In this document: piece after piece, positions 44,589 to 53,919 of the stretch | Layout: every line of letters begins with the position of its first letter | How positions within the stretch are numbered: the first letter of the stretch is position 1 | Source: Glycomyces sambucus | Lineage (GTDB): Bacteria; Actinomycetota; Actinomycetes; Mycobacteriales; Micromonosporaceae | Direction of reading: 5' to 3' | NCBI RefSeq assembly: GCF_900102815.1 | Contig: NZ_FNGF01000008.1 | Location: 104,872 to 168,871 of the forward strand | Length of the DNA: 64,000 nt | The notes under the pieces: model-generated | Told to the model about the DNA's origin: nothing | Seen by the model: the letters and a program-made list of their open reading frames with translations, nothing else | The model's database searches: none | Program-made: the position numbers and the translations under genes

Positions 44589-45443
44589 ATGGCACTAGTA
44601 ACCGCAGTACTGCACCGCGGCGTCGTCGACTCCGACGCGCCGCTCCTGTGCGCCGACGACCTCGGGGTCCTCCGGGGCGACGGCGTCTTCGAGACGATCA
44701 ACGTCCGCGGCGGCGCCGCGTTCCTGCTCTCGGAGCACCTCGACCGGATGGCGAACTCCGCGCGCCGCATGGAGTTCGAGCTCCCCGCGAAGGCCGAGCT
44801 GGCCGAGCTCGCCGAGCAGGCCCTGGTCGCCTGGCGCGAGCGGGCCCAGGGCGAGGGCGCGCTGCGCCTGGTCGCCACGCGCGGCCGCGAGGCCGGCGGG
44901 CCGCCCACGGTCTACGCCACGGTCGACCCCGTGCCGCGCGAGCGCATCCTGCCGCGCCGGGACGGCCTGCGGATCGCCACGGCGACCCTGGGGGTGAATG
45001 CCGATGCGCGGGGCGACGCCCCGTGGCTTCTAGGCGGGGTCAAGGCGCTCTCGTACGCGTCGATGATGGCGGTGACCCGCTGGGCGAAGACCCAGGGCGC
45101 CGACGACGCACTGTGGGTCTCGGCCGACGGCTTCGCGCTGGAGGGCCCGACCTCCTCGCTGCTGTGGCTGGAGGGGGACACGGTGTTCACGACGCCGAGC
45201 TCGGCGGGGATCCTCCCGGGGACCACGAGCGCGTACCTGCTGGAGCAGGCGCCGAAGGCGGGTCTGAAGACCGGCGAGAAGCTGATCGCGGTGGGGGACT
45301 TGAAGAACGCGGAGGCGGCGTGGCTCAGCTCCTCCGTCCGAGGTGTGGCCTTCATCACTCAGATCGACGGCGAGCCCGTCGCGCAGCGGCCGGACATCAC
45401 GGCTGAGCTGGACAAACTCGCCGGATTCGAGGTGCCTTCGTAA
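44589..45443 (+). CDS. Class IV aminotransferase (PabC / BCAT-like)
   Basis: 284 residues of fold-type IV. Seen: LGVLRGDGVFETINVRGGAAFLLSEHLDRM, the substrate-side block, GVKALSYASMMAVTRWA with the PLP lysine, and DDALWVSADGFALEGPTSSLLWL plus TTPSSAGILPGTTSAYL, the phosphate-binding part. The group includes 4-amino-4-deoxychorismate lyase (folate), branched-chain and D-amino-acid aminotransferases. The short length and absence of BCAT motifs favour PabC, with moderate certainty. The ATG at 44589 follows CACAAT by 6 nt, consistent with a leaderless start; GGGGAG at 12 nt is too far. Confidence 0.85.
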   Translation: MALVTAVLHRGVVDSDAPLLCADDLGVLRGDGVFETINVRGGAAFLLSEHLDRMANSARRMEFELPAKAELAELAEQALVAWRERAQGEGALRLVATRGREAGGPPTVYATVDPVPRERILPRRDGLRIATATLGVNADARGDAPWLLGGVKALSYASMMAVTRWAKTQGADDALWVSADGFALEGPTSSLLWLEGDTVFTTPSSAGILPGTTSAYLLEQAPKAGLKTGEKLIAVGDLKNAEAAWLSSSVRGVAFITQIDGEPVAQRPDITAELDKLAGFEVPS

Positions 45444-45792
45444 CGGTTGGGCATCGTTTCCCAGGTTCTTCCCAGGCTCGCCACAGGCTCCGCTCAGAGA
45501 CGGTCCTCATAGTAATGAGTGTTCCGGTCACGCCGACAAGCCGAACGGACGGACATGGGCAGTCTTCCGGGAGGCACGGAACAATCCGGGGGCACAAAGC
45601 CGGTAAGGGCAATCGGGCACAGCCCTACCGGTGCCAATGAAAAGTGGAGCTCCTCCACTTTATCGGGGCCGCAGCGAATGGGCAAGCGCTGCGGCCCCAT
45701 TAACATGTCACAGGACCGACACGAAACCGTATCGGCGCCAGTCGTACCGCGGTGCCGCCAGCGAAGACGCCGTTCCCGATCGGGCCCGCACT
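45444..45792. other. Convergent gap with three hairpins
   Basis: 349 bp between convergent genes. It contains three consecutive stem-loops: 45600-45631 (CCGGTAAGGGC / GCCCTACCGG), 45641-45661 (AAAGTGGA / TCCACTTT) and 45665-45698 (GGGGCCGCAGCG / CGCTGCGGCCCC). They could be bidirectional terminators or part of a small RNA. The part before 45590 looks unstructured. Confidence 0.6.
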
Positions 45793-47187
45793 TCAGGCGA
45801 GCACCTTCCCCGGATTGAGGATCCCGAGCGGGTCCATGGCCGCTTTCAGCCGCCGCTGCACCGCGAGATTCACCGGGTCGACCTCCTTCGCCAGCCAATC
45901 GCGCTTGAGCATTCCCACCCCGTGCTCGCCGGTGATGGTGCCGCCCATGGCGAGCGCCATCTCCAGGATCTCGTCGAACGCCGCGCGCCCCGCTTCGAGC
46001 GAACCCGGGACGTCGGGGTGCACGATGATGTTCGGGTGCAGGTTCCCGTCCCCCGCATGGGCGATGACGCCGATGACGACCCCGTGCCGCTCGGCCGCGG
46101 CCTGCACGCCGTCGAGGGCCTCGGCCAGCCGGGCGCGCGGGACCGCGACGTCGTCGACGAGCACCGTCCCCAGCTTCTCCATGGCGTGGTAGGCGTTCCG
46201 GCGCGACTCCAGGAGCGCGTCGGCCTCCTCGGCGTCGGTCGCCCGGAACACCTCGACCGCGCCCGCAGCGGTGCACAGCTGTTCGATCGCGACGAGCTCG
46301 TGCTCGGGGTCGGCGTCGGCGGCGACCAGCAGCAGCGCGGCCGCCTCGGTCGGCAGTCCCATGGGCCGCAGCGCCTCCAGGGCCCGCAGGTGCACGTTGT
46401 CGATGAGTTCGAGCAGGGAGGGCTGCTTCCCCGCGGCCATGATCGCGGTGACGGCGCGCCCGGCGTCGGCGGTCGTGTCGAAGACCGCGGCGAGCGTGAG
46501 CCGCTGCGCCGGAACGGGTGAGAGCTTCACCGTCGCCTCGGTGACGATCCCCAGCGTCCCCTCCGAACCGCAGAACAGCCGCACCAGGTCGTACCCGGCG
46601 ACGCCCTTCGCGGTCCGCCGTCCGCAGCGCATGACCTCGCCCGAGGCGAGCACCACTTCGAGGGCGAGCACGTACTCGGGGGTCGTCCCGTACTTGACGC
46701 AGCACATCCCGCCCGCGGCGGTCGCGATGTTCCCGCCGATCGTGGAGATCAGCCACGAGCCGGGGTCGGGGCTGTAGCGCAGCCCGAAGTCCTTGGCGGC
46801 CTGGGAGATCGCGGCGTTGAGCACGCCGGGCTGGACCACCGCGAGCCGGTCCACGGGGTCGACCTCGATGATCCGGTCCATGCCCGACACGTCGAGCAGC
46901 AGCGCCCCGTCGACCGCGGTCGCCGCGCCCGCCAGGCCCGTCCGGGCCCCCTGGGGCACCACCGGCGCCGCGAGCTCCGCCGCGATCCGCACCGCCGCGC
47001 TCACCTCCGCGGTCGAGCGGGCCCGCACCAGTGCGGCGGCCCGCCCGGCAGGGACGAGGCCGGCGTGGTCCTGCGAGTGCGCGGCCAGCACGTCCGGGTC
47101 GGTGACGGGCGCCAGGCCCGCCTCGGTCAGCGCGTTGACGAGGGCGTCGGTGCGGGCGGCGGCTGCGGTGTCGGCGGAACGGCTCAT
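45793..47187 (-). CDS. FAD-linked oxidase, GlcD / D-lactate dehydrogenase type
   Basis: 464 residues. The PCMH-type FAD domain has VPQGARTGLAGAATAVDGALLLDVSGMDRI, then GSWLISTIGGNIATAAGGMCCVKYGTT. The C-terminal FAD-oxidase domain has IAHAGDGNLHPNII with the metal-binding His and ends GEHGVGMLKRDWLA...LNPGKVLA. It oxidises a 2-hydroxyacid (glycolate, D-lactate or 2-hydroxyglutarate). No GlcE or GlcF partner lies alongside, which fits the single-subunit form. A GACAAT hexamer precedes the ATG by 6 nt. The beta-lactamase-fold gene ends 30 nt upstream on the same strand. Confidence 0.9.
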   Translation of the reverse strand: MSRSADTAAAARTDALVNALTEAGLAPVTDPDVLAAHSQDHAGLVPAGRAAALVRARSTAEVSAAVRIAAELAAPVVPQGARTGLAGAATAVDGALLLDVSGMDRIIEVDPVDRLAVVQPGVLNAAISQAAKDFGLRYSPDPGSWLISTIGGNIATAAGGMCCVKYGTTPEYVLALEVVLASGEVMRCGRRTAKGVAGYDLVRLFCGSEGTLGIVTEATVKLSPVPAQRLTLAAVFDTTADAGRAVTAIMAAGKQPSLLELIDNVHLRALEALRPMGLPTEAAALLLVAADADPEHELVAIEQLCTAAGAVEVFRATDAEEADALLESRRNAYHAMEKLGTVLVDDVAVPRARLAEALDGVQAAAERHGVVIGVIAHAGDGNLHPNIIVHPDVPGSLEAGRAAFDEILEMALAMGGTITGEHGVGMLKRDWLAKEVDPVNLAVQRRLKAAMDPLGILNPGKVLA

Positions 47188-47217
47188 GCTGCGATTGTCA
47201 CTCGCGGCGCACGGGCC

Positions 47218-48192
47218 CTACGCGTACGGGTCGGTGTCGACGATCCCGCGGACGATCTCGGCGAGCGCCTCGACCCGCTCGATGCCCTCCTCCTGGGAGG
47301 CCGAACCGCCGGTGAGGATCGCGATCTCGATGGGGGCCTCGGTGTCCCCGGCGACCACGCCGATGGAGTTGACGACCCACTCGCCGCCCATGACGTCGCG
47401 CGTGTCCCAGCCGTTCTTCATCCACACGGTCTCGCCCTCGGCGGCGGCGGCCGAGACGCCCCACTGCTGGAAGCCGGCGAGGTCGCCCATGAGCGAGCGC
47501 GCGTACTCGGTCTGCTCGGCGTCGAGGACGCCCGCGTCCTCGTACAGCGCGATCTCCAGCACCCGCAGCTGGTCGAGGGCCGTCGTCTGGGTCTTGCCCC
47601 ACTGCTCGGTCTCGTTCGGGTTGGTGTTCTCCAGCCCGAAGTCGATGTGCGCCTGGCGGATCGCGGCGTGCCCGTCGTCGAAGGTCCCGCCGTAGAGGAC
47701 GTCGTTCGTCGCGTCGTTGTCGGACTCGCGGATCATCAGCTCGGCCGCGTCCATCAGCCAGCCGGGGACCTGGTCGAGGGTCCCGTACTCCTTGAGCAGC
47801 ATCGTGAGGATCTCGACCTTCACCACCGACGCCGTGTCGTACTGGGTCTCGCCGTCGTAGTCGAGGCGGAACTCGCCGTCGTCCACGGCGACCGCGGCGT
47901 AGAAGTTCTCGTCGTCCTCCTCCTCCATGTACGCGGCGACGGCCTCGTCGAGCGCGGTCTGGAGCTGGGCCTGCGCGGCCTCGCGCAGCTCCTCGTCGGA
48001 GGGCTGGAGCGAGGAGCTCGACAGGTCCTCGGCCTGGGAGCCCGGCAGGCTCTCGTCGGAGGAGCCGCCGGCGCCGCCGTCGTCCCGGCCGGTGCTCACG
48101 ACGAAGATCACCGCCGCGACGATCACGGCGATGCCGGGGACGGCGAGGTAGGGCCAGAGCCGCCGGGAGGAGGCGTGTTTGGAGGTCACAGT
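47218..48192 (-). CDS. Membrane-anchored beta-lactamase-fold protein (serine hydrolase family)
   Basis: 324 residues. One N-terminal membrane segment (about 11-32) is followed by an acidic Ser-rich linker and a domain with beta-lactamase class A order: SVVK (SxxK) in DTASVVKVEILTML, then SDN in MIRESDNDATNDVLYGG. The third motif is KNG (WMKNGWDT) where active enzymes have KTG or KSG. I see no ExxLN-type omega loop with Glu166. It may be a low-activity or non-hydrolytic relative, as is common in actinobacteria. The GTG at 48192 has AGG about 8 nt away; the frame is open back to 48243. Confidence 0.8.
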   Translation of the reverse strand, partial: TVTSKHASSRRLWPYLAVPGIAVIVAAVIFVVSTGRDDGGAGGSSDESLPGSQAEDLSSSSLQPSDEELREAAQAQLQTALDEAVAAYMEEEDDENFYAAVAVDDGEFRLDYDGETQYDTASVVKVEILTMLLKEYGTLDQVPGWLMDAAELMIRESDNDATNDVLYGGTFDDGHAAIRQAHIDFGLENTNPNETEQWGKTQTTALDQLRVLEIALYEDAGVLDAEQTEYARSLMGDLAGFQQWGVSAAAAEGETVWMKNGWDTRDVMGGEWVVNSIGVVAGDTEAPIEIAILTGGSASQEEGIERVEALAEIVRGIVDTDPYA

Positions 48193-48924
48193 GGGAACCT
48201 GACTCTGCAAAAAGGCGGGGGAGGACGAGTTGCTGCGGCCCACGCTAAAGCAGCCGCACGCGCGACCACAAGCAGGGTCATCCGCGAGTTCCGTAACGGT
48301 TGCGCATCGGTGCGTGCGCCCGCCGCCGGCCCCCCGGTCCCCCGGACCGGGCCTTCAATGATCGCTCGCCGCGGCCCGCGCGGCCAGCGTCCCTCGTCAC
48401 GGCGGCCCCGCCGGTGCCGCCGCGAACCGGACACGGCACGACGAAGCGCCCGCCGGAAGGCGGGCGCTGCGGGCGAGTCGGTGTTCCAGGACTCGGTGTT
48501 CACGACTCGGTGTTCCAAGACTCGGTGTTCAAGGCCGTGTCCGGCGGTGCCGGGCCGCGCGGGTCGAAGCGGGCCGTGAGGCACTGGTCCGGGCGTTCGC
48601 AGTGGGACCTGGGGAGGAAATGACCATCAACGAGTGCCCGAGCCGCAGTGCCTCACGGAGACTCCACCGTGCCGCGCCTCGACTGCCCGGAGGGCAGCGC
48701 CGGCGAAGGCGGGGCCTTCGACGGCTCCGGCCGCCTGGTGCGGCGGGCCGGTTCGGGGCCGGTGAAACACCGGGCCGCGCGCTGGCGGTCGCGGCGGTTC
48801 CGCACCCGCCCGCTCGGCGTCCACGGCGACGCGGACGCCCCGTAGACCTGCCTGGCGGACGAGCCGTGCGCGGAACCGGACGCGGCGGCCTGCTGCGGCG
48901 CCGGGGCCTTCAAGGCGACGGCCG
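48193..48924. other. 732-bp gap with a short tandem repeat
   Basis: No gene I can support. It contains four tandem copies of a 14-15-nt unit (48476-48534). A GGGGAGGAA followed by ATG at 48620 looks like a ribosome site, but the frame is an Arg-rich reading that runs antisense into the next gene. The rest is GC-rich without clear structure. Confidence 0.6.
48476..48534 (+). repeat. Four-copy 15-nt tandem repeat
   Basis: Units beginning AGTCGGTGTTCCAGG, ACTCGGTGTTCACG, ACTCGGTGTTCCAAG and ACTCGGTGTTCAAGG lie head to tail at 48476, 48491, 48505 and 48520. They are non-coding and their function is unknown. Confidence 0.8.
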
Positions 48925-49842
48925 TCATGCCGTCGCCCGCTGCTTGAGGAGGGTGCGCGTCACCGCGGCGGCGACGCCGACCAGGCAGATGATCGCGACC
49001 AGGGCCAGCAGCCCGTTCGCGCCGTCCGCCACGGCCTTCGGGTCGACCGCGACGACCTCTTCCTCCGCGGCCGGGTCGAACGCGTCGTCGGCACCGGGCT
49101 CGCCGAACGCGTTCACCTCGTCCTCGACGGGTACCTCGGCCGCGTCCTGGGACGGCAGTTCCTCGTCGGGGCCCTGCTGGGCCGCGGCGTTGTCGCCGTC
49201 GGCGGCGCCCTCGGCACCGGAGTCCCCGGCGTCCTCGCCCTGGTCCTCGTCCTCGTCCTCGGGGGCGGGCAGGTCGTGGGAGTCGGGCTCCTCCTCGGTG
49301 CCGGACTCGTCGTTCTCGTCGGCCTGCGCCTCGACCACGTGCACCTGGGCCGAGTCGTACTCGGCGAACAGGCCGTGGCACTGCGGGACCATCGCGACCT
49401 CGGCCGAGCGGTTCATCTCGAACACCTGCGTCGAGCCGTCCGCGATGTCGTAGACCTCGTCGCCGACGTGCAGCTCGGCGTTCGCGCCCAGCTCGTTCGT
49501 GTACCGCACCTGCGAACCCGACTCCACCGTCAGGTCGCCCGCGTCGGGCGTCGACGACGCCGACAGCAGACCGAGCGTGCCGCAGTCGCCGCTGAAGACG
49601 ATCTCGCTGCCGGTGCCCGCCTCGGGCTCCTCGGCCGTGGCCATGCTCATCCCGGCCGCGCCGCCCGCCGCGAGCACCGCCGCGGCCGAGAGCGCCGCCA
49701 GGCGCGAGCGGCGGCGCTGCGAGCGCCGGTCCATCGCCGCCTGGATCGCCGGGGCGATCCGGCCGTCGTTCACCGGGTACGGCAGCGGAGGACGCGTCTG
49801 GGCCCGGGACTGGTGACCGAGCTTCGTGGTGTGTCTTCCCAT
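48925..49842 (-). CDS. Surface protein with C-terminal membrane anchor
   Basis: 305 residues. A basic N terminus (RRSQRRRSRLAAL) and a hydrophobic segment (about 50-68, ending ATAEE) act as a signal or anchor. An ordered domain of about 100 residues follows (VRYTNELGANAELHVGDEVYDIADGSTQVFEMNRSAEVAMVPQC), which resembles a beta-sandwich module found in actinomycete surface proteins, with two Cys. A very acidic Asp/Glu stretch of about 110 residues and a C-terminal TM helix with a KQRATA tail complete it. No LPXTG motif is seen. The ATG at 49842 has GGAGAG at about 7 nt. Function unknown. Confidence 0.75.
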   Translation of the reverse strand: MGRHTTKLGHQSRAQTRPPLPYPVNDGRIAPAIQAAMDRRSQRRRSRLAALSAAAVLAAGGAAGMSMATAEEPEAGTGSEIVFSGDCGTLGLLSASSTPDAGDLTVESGSQVRYTNELGANAELHVGDEVYDIADGSTQVFEMNRSAEVAMVPQCHGLFAEYDSAQVHVVEAQADENDESGTEEEPDSHDLPAPEDEDEDQGEDAGDSGAEGAADGDNAAAQQGPDEELPSQDAAEVPVEDEVNAFGEPGADDAFDPAAEEEVVAVDPKAVADGANGLLALVAIICLVGVAAAVTRTLLKQRATA

Positions 49843-50055
49843 GCCTGCGTCTCTCCAACCGCGATTTCGTCTGTGGGTGCGGACCCGGTCCACCGCGGGA
49901 ATCAGGTCTCAACCCCGTTCAACGAACCGGCGGCCGAAAGGTGACGGCCCGGGCCCCGCCCGATTCGCCGGCCCGCTGCATGCGCCCGACCGCCGCGGCG
50001 CGGCCGTCCGTAGGATGTGCCCTGAGACAGCACCGAGCGAGACCGCGGGAACCCC

Positions 50056-51996
50056 ATGGTGATCACCGAGCCCGACTCCACCCAGCCCGACCGCGGCGAC
50101 GGTCGCGAGCCCGAGGACGCCGCGCCGTCCCCCGAGCCCGGAGCGCGGGCCGCAGCGGACGCCGACGCGGCACCGGGCCCGGACGGCGGGGCCGACGCGG
50201 CGCCGGGTCCCGACGCGAAGCCCGACGACCACGAGCGGTGGCAGCGCTTCGCCTCCGGCGCGACCCCGTCCCCCGCCGCGGCACCGCCCGGGCGCCTCCG
50301 CGCCGCCGGCGGCCTCGCCGCCCGCGCCGCCCGCAGCGAATGGACCCTCGCCGGGCTCTTCAGCGCCCTCCTCGCCGTCGGCATGACCTGGCCCCTCGCC
50401 AAGGACCTCGACGACGTCATCCCCCACGACACCGGCGACCCGCTGCTGCTCACCTACATCCTCGGCTGGGTCGGCCACGCCCTCCGCGGCGACCCGGGCG
50501 GCATCTGGGACACCAACAGCTTCTGGCCCCTCACCGACGCCTACCTGTTCACCGACACGCTCCTGGGCTACGCGCCGTTCGCGCTCTTCGCCACCGGCCC
50601 CACCAGCGCACTCGTCGTCTACAACGTCCTGTACATCGCCTCGTTCGCCCTCGCGTTCCTCGGCGCGTACGCGCTCCTGCGCCAGCTCGGCGCCCGCGTC
50701 GCCGGCTCGGCCGTCGCCGCCGCCGCGTTCGCCTACGCGCCTTGGAAACTCGGCCAGGCCGGGCACCTCCAGGTCCTCTCCTGCGGCGGCATCGCCCTCG
50801 CGCTCGCCATGCTCGCGCGCGGGCACGGCTGGTCGCTGCGCCATGGCTTCAAGCCCGAGCGCCAGCGCCCCGGCTGGATCGTCGCCGGATGGCTCACCGC
50901 CCTGTGGCAGTTCTCGATCGGCGCCGGGCTCGGCATCCCGTTCGTGTACCTGCTGCTCGGCACCGGCGTCGTCGTCGGCCTGCACTGGCTGGTGCTGCGC
51001 CCGCGCCTGAAGTGGCAGACGATCGCCGCGAACGGCGTCGGCGGCGTCGTCTTCAGCCTCGGCGTCCTGTGGATCGCCGACCGGCACGCCGTGGTCGCCC
51101 GCGAGTACCCCGAGGCGGTCCGCGACGTCGACTACATCTCGTGGTTCAGCCCCACCTGGCAGTCGTTCATCATCTCCCCGGAGGAGTCGCGCCTGTGGGG
51201 GGCCGCGCACGAGGCGGCCCGCGCCGACCTGACGTGGGCGCCCGAGCAGGCGCTCCTGGTCGGCTTCACCCTCGCGGCGCTGGCGGTCGTGGGCCTGGTC
51301 TGGTCGTGCTGGACCGGCTGGCAGCGGCTGTGGCTCGCCCTCGGCGGCGCGCTGGTCTTCGCGATCGCCATGGGCCCCAACTTCCTCGACCACGGGTCGT
51401 GGGCGTGGCTGCCGCTGTACGAGTACGCGCCGGGCTGGGACGCGATCCGCACCCCCGGGCGCCTGGTCATCTACCTGACGCTGATCCTCGCGGTCCTGGC
51501 CGCGGGCACGCTCACGCGGTTCGCCGACGAGGCCGACGACGTGGCGCACCGCGCGCGCGTCGACAAGCGCCTGAAGGTGAAGGCCCCCAGGCGGGTCCAG
51601 GCGCTGCTGTTCCTGCCGCTGGTCCCGGTCCTGTGGGAGGGCCTGACGGTCGCGCCGTACGTGGAGGTCCCGGAGGCGCCGGTCGACATGGCCGCCCTGG
51701 AGGGGCCGGTGCTGTTCCTGCCCTCGGGCGGTGGCGACACGAAGGTCCAGTACTGGAGCACCGACGGGTTCGTGGAGGTCGCCAACGGCGTCGCCGCGTT
51801 CACCCCGGACGAGCAGGCGGGCCTGCGCTCGATGGCCGAGACGTTCCCCGCGGACGACGCCGTCGAGGCGCTGCGCGAGGCGGGGATCGAGACCGTCGTG
51901 GTCCTGCCCGGGTCGGGCCTGGACCTGGGGATCGAGCCGTTCGGCGTGGAGGTCCAGCGGGTCGGCGACAGCTCGGTCTACGACCTCAACCCGTAG
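50056..51996 (+). CDS. Polytopic GT-C-like membrane protein
   Basis: 646 residues. A disordered Pro/Asp/Ala-rich N terminus of about 85 residues is followed by about eleven membrane helices from 95 to 510. A soluble C-terminal domain has VLFLPSGGGDTKVQYWST and ETVVVLPGSG. Helix loops such as PHDTGDPLLLTYILGWV (the acidic loop after helix 1) and APGWDAIRTPGRLVIY (a conserved R-x-P-x-R-F/L motif) match bacterial GT-C families of the YfhO/DUF-type. Acceptor and sugar donor are unknown. No ribosome site is clear; GGGAA is 5 nt before the ATG. Confidence 0.75.
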   Translation: MVITEPDSTQPDRGDGREPEDAAPSPEPGARAAADADAAPGPDGGADAAPGPDAKPDDHERWQRFASGATPSPAAAPPGRLRAAGGLAARAARSEWTLAGLFSALLAVGMTWPLAKDLDDVIPHDTGDPLLLTYILGWVGHALRGDPGGIWDTNSFWPLTDAYLFTDTLLGYAPFALFATGPTSALVVYNVLYIASFALAFLGAYALLRQLGARVAGSAVAAAAFAYAPWKLGQAGHLQVLSCGGIALALAMLARGHGWSLRHGFKPERQRPGWIVAGWLTALWQFSIGAGLGIPFVYLLLGTGVVVGLHWLVLRPRLKWQTIAANGVGGVVFSLGVLWIADRHAVVAREYPEAVRDVDYISWFSPTWQSFIISPEESRLWGAAHEAARADLTWAPEQALLVGFTLAALAVVGLVWSCWTGWQRLWLALGGALVFAIAMGPNFLDHGSWAWLPLYEYAPGWDAIRTPGRLVIYLTLILAVLAAGTLTRFADEADDVAHRARVDKRLKVKAPRRVQALLFLPLVPVLWEGLTVAPYVEVPEAPVDMAALEGPVLFLPSGGGDTKVQYWSTDGFVEVANGVAAFTPDEQAGLRSMAETFPADDAVEALREAGIETVVVLPGSGLDLGIEPFGVEVQRVGDSSVYDLNP

Positions 51997-52002
51997 CCCG
52001 AA

Positions 52003-52464
52003 TCAGGCCGGGCCGATCGGGGTGAGGAACGCCAGCGACCCGATCGCGTCGAGGCGCGGCGGGGAGTGCAGCGGCGAGGCGGTGACGTCGAAGGTCCGGT
52101 GCACGCCGCGGTGCTCGATGCGCATGAGGCTGCGCTCCAGGGCGTCGGTCTGGAGCGCCTGCACGGGGGCGAGCCGCGCGAGCTCGGCGTCCACGAGCGG
52201 GTGCGCGCCCGCGGTGAAGTCGAGGAAGCGCAGGCCCGCGTCGAGGAAGCGGGGCGTGTGGTGCTCCACGTCGGGGCGCAGGCCGAGCACTTGCCTTGCG
52301 GCGCGGGAGATCGCGACGAGGCGGGTGTCGGCCGCCAGCAGCATGCAGGCGTCGGCGCTCGCGGCGACCGCGGCGCGCCAGGTGGCGAGCGCGGGGTCGA
52401 GCCTCCTGCCATCGGGCCCGGGCGCGGAGGCGCGGAGCGGGATGACCAGTTCGAGTTGCGTCAA
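52003..52464 (-). CDS. PAS-like sensor domain protein
   Basis: 153 residues forming a single PAS-like domain: ASADACMLLAADTRLVAISRAARQVLGLRPD at the start, a helical middle and VHRTFDVTASPLHSPPRLDAIGSLAFLTPIG as the C-terminal strands. No output domain is attached, so it may act as a stand-alone sensor or partner. TTG 52464 is the only early start; a weak GGGA lies before it. It diverges from arcA by 91 bp and its end is 6 bp from the convergent GT-C-like gene. A role in arcA control is possible but unproven. Confidence 0.65.
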   Translation of the reverse strand: MTQLELVIPLRASAPGPDGRRLDPALATWRAAVAASADACMLLAADTRLVAISRAARQVLGLRPDVEHHTPRFLDAGLRFLDFTAGAHPLVDAELARLAPVQALQTDALERSLMRIEHRGVHRTFDVTASPLHSPPRLDAIGSLAFLTPIGPA

Positions 52465-52520
52465 TTGGGCGTCCCGGGGGTAGTGGTTACGCTCAGTCTG
52501 TCCACGTTAACAGAGAAAAG

Positions 52521-52555
52521 TTGATCTCTGTCCCCGGCGCGTCTACGCTCAGGCC
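52521..52555 (+). promoter_or_regulatory. arcA promoter (leaderless type)
   Basis: TTGATC (52521-52526), a 17-bp spacer and TACGCT (52544-52549). The -10 ends 6 nt before the ATG at 52556, so transcription likely begins at the start codon. Confidence 0.75.
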
Positions 52556-53770
52556 ATGAGTGCTGATGCCGCGCCCGCATACGGAGTCGATTCGGAGGTG
52601 GGGCGCCTTCGCAGCGTCATGCTCCACCGGCCCGGAGGCGAGCTCCGCCGCCTGACGCCCCGCAACAACGGCGCCCTCCTGTTCGACGGGGTCCCGTGGG
52701 TCGAGCGCGCCCAGGAGGAGCACGACCGGTTCGCCGCGGTGCTCCTCGAGCACGGCGTCGAGGTCCTGTACCTCAGTGCGCTGCTTCGCGAGTGCCTCGA
52801 GTTCGACGAGGCCCGCGAGGCGGTCACCGTCGGCGTCGCCGCCGACCCGCGCCTGGGCCAGACCCTCGGCCGCGAACTCGCCGCGTACCTCTCCGGGCTG
52901 GAGCCCGAGCGGCTCGCCGCGGTCCTCATCGAGGGCCTGACGAAGGAGGAGTTCGGGCCGTCGAGCAGCCTGCGGCACCGGATGATGCGCGCGACCGAGT
53001 TCGTCATCGACCCGCTGCCGAACACGATGTTCACCCGCGACTCGTCGGTGTGGATCGGCGACGCCGTCGCCGTCACGAGCCTGGCGATGCCGGCCCGCCG
53101 CCGCGAGACGACGCTGACCGGGATCGTCTACCACCACCACCCGCGCTTCGCCGACGTGCCGAAGCTGTACGACCCGTCCCTGGAGCACCTCGAAGGCGGC
53201 GACGTCCTGGCGCTGGCGCCGGGGGTCCTCGCGGTCGGCGTCGGCGAGCGGACCACGCCCGCGGGTGTGGAGCGCTTGGCGCGCAAGGTGTTCGAGCGCG
53301 GCACGATCCGCACGGTGCTGGCCGTCCCGATCGCGCAGCGCCGCGCCACGATGCACCTGGACACGGTGTGCACCATGGTCGACCGCGACCGCATGGTCAT
53401 CTACGCGCCGGCCGCCCAGCGCCTGGAGTCGTACACGATCACCCCGGACGGCGACCGCATCGCGATCGAGGGCCCGCGCCGCTTCCTCGACGCCGCCGCG
53501 GACGCGATCGGGGTGGAGCGCATCGAGATCGTCCACACCGGTGAGCGCGACGTGGTGACGGCCGAGCGCGAGCAGTGGGACGACGGCAACAACACCCTCG
53601 CCCTCTCGCCGGGCGTCGCGGTCGCTTACGAGCGCAACACGGTCACCAACGGCCGCCTCGAACGCGCCGGGATCAAGGTCCTCACCATCCCCGGCTCCGA
53701 ACTCGGCTCCGGCCGCGGCGGCCCCCGCTGCATGTCCTGCCCGACCAGCCGAGAGACCCTCGCGAACTGA
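52556..53770 (+). CDS. arcA: Arginine deiminase
   Basis: Hydrolyses arginine to citrulline and ammonia; 404 residues. Seen: [37 protein letters not shown] (substrate-binding Asp/Arg), [22 protein letters not shown] (catalytic His-x-Asp) and the closing GGPRCMSCP, with nucleophile Cys392. ArcB (ornithine carbamoyltransferase) and ArcC (carbamate kinase) are not in the window, so the full fermentative route is not shown here. The start is set by the leaderless promoter. A very long hairpin terminator follows. Confidence 0.94.
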   Translation: MSADAAPAYGVDSEVGRLRSVMLHRPGGELRRLTPRNNGALLFDGVPWVERAQEEHDRFAAVLLEHGVEVLYLSALLRECLEFDEAREAVTVGVAADPRLGQTLGRELAAYLSGLEPERLAAVLIEGLTKEEFGPSSSLRHRMMRATEFVIDPLPNTMFTRDSSVWIGDAVAVTSLAMPARRRETTLTGIVYHHHPRFADVPKLYDPSLEHLEGGDVLALAPGVLAVGVGERTTPAGVERLARKVFERGTIRTVLAVPIAQRRATMHLDTVCTMVDRDRMVIYAPAAQRLESYTITPDGDRIAIEGPRRFLDAAADAIGVERIEIVHTGERDVVTAEREQWDDGNNTLALSPGVAVAYERNTVTNGRLERAGIKVLTIPGSELGSGRGGPRCMSCPTSRETLAN

Positions 53771-53810
53771 CCGGCGCGGCTGTCGGCCGCATCGGATACG
53801 TTGGCTCGAA

Positions 53811-53870
53811 AGGGGGCCTCGGTCCGGGACATATCCGTAATAAGCGATATGTCCCTGACCGAGGCCCCCT
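53811..53870. terminator. Long bidirectional terminator between arcA and purD
   Basis: Arms 53811-53835 and 53846-53870 pair at 24 of 25 positions, with a 10-nt AT-rich loop (CGTAATAAGC). The stem is much longer than a normal intrinsic terminator. It lies between convergent genes. Confidence 0.85.
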
Positions 53871-53919
53871 GCTCAATACCTGTATCACCCGGCGCCGACA
53901 TGCGGCGAACGCGAGCGTT

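Noticed and set aside
48648-48845. A 65-codon frame in the 732-bp gap
   Set aside because: No ribosome site, no leaderless -10 and no recognisable motif.
48602-49453. An open frame after GGGGAGGAA at 48611
   Set aside because: The ribosome-site match is attractive, but the product is Arg-rich and runs antisense through the surface protein gene. No homologue recognised.
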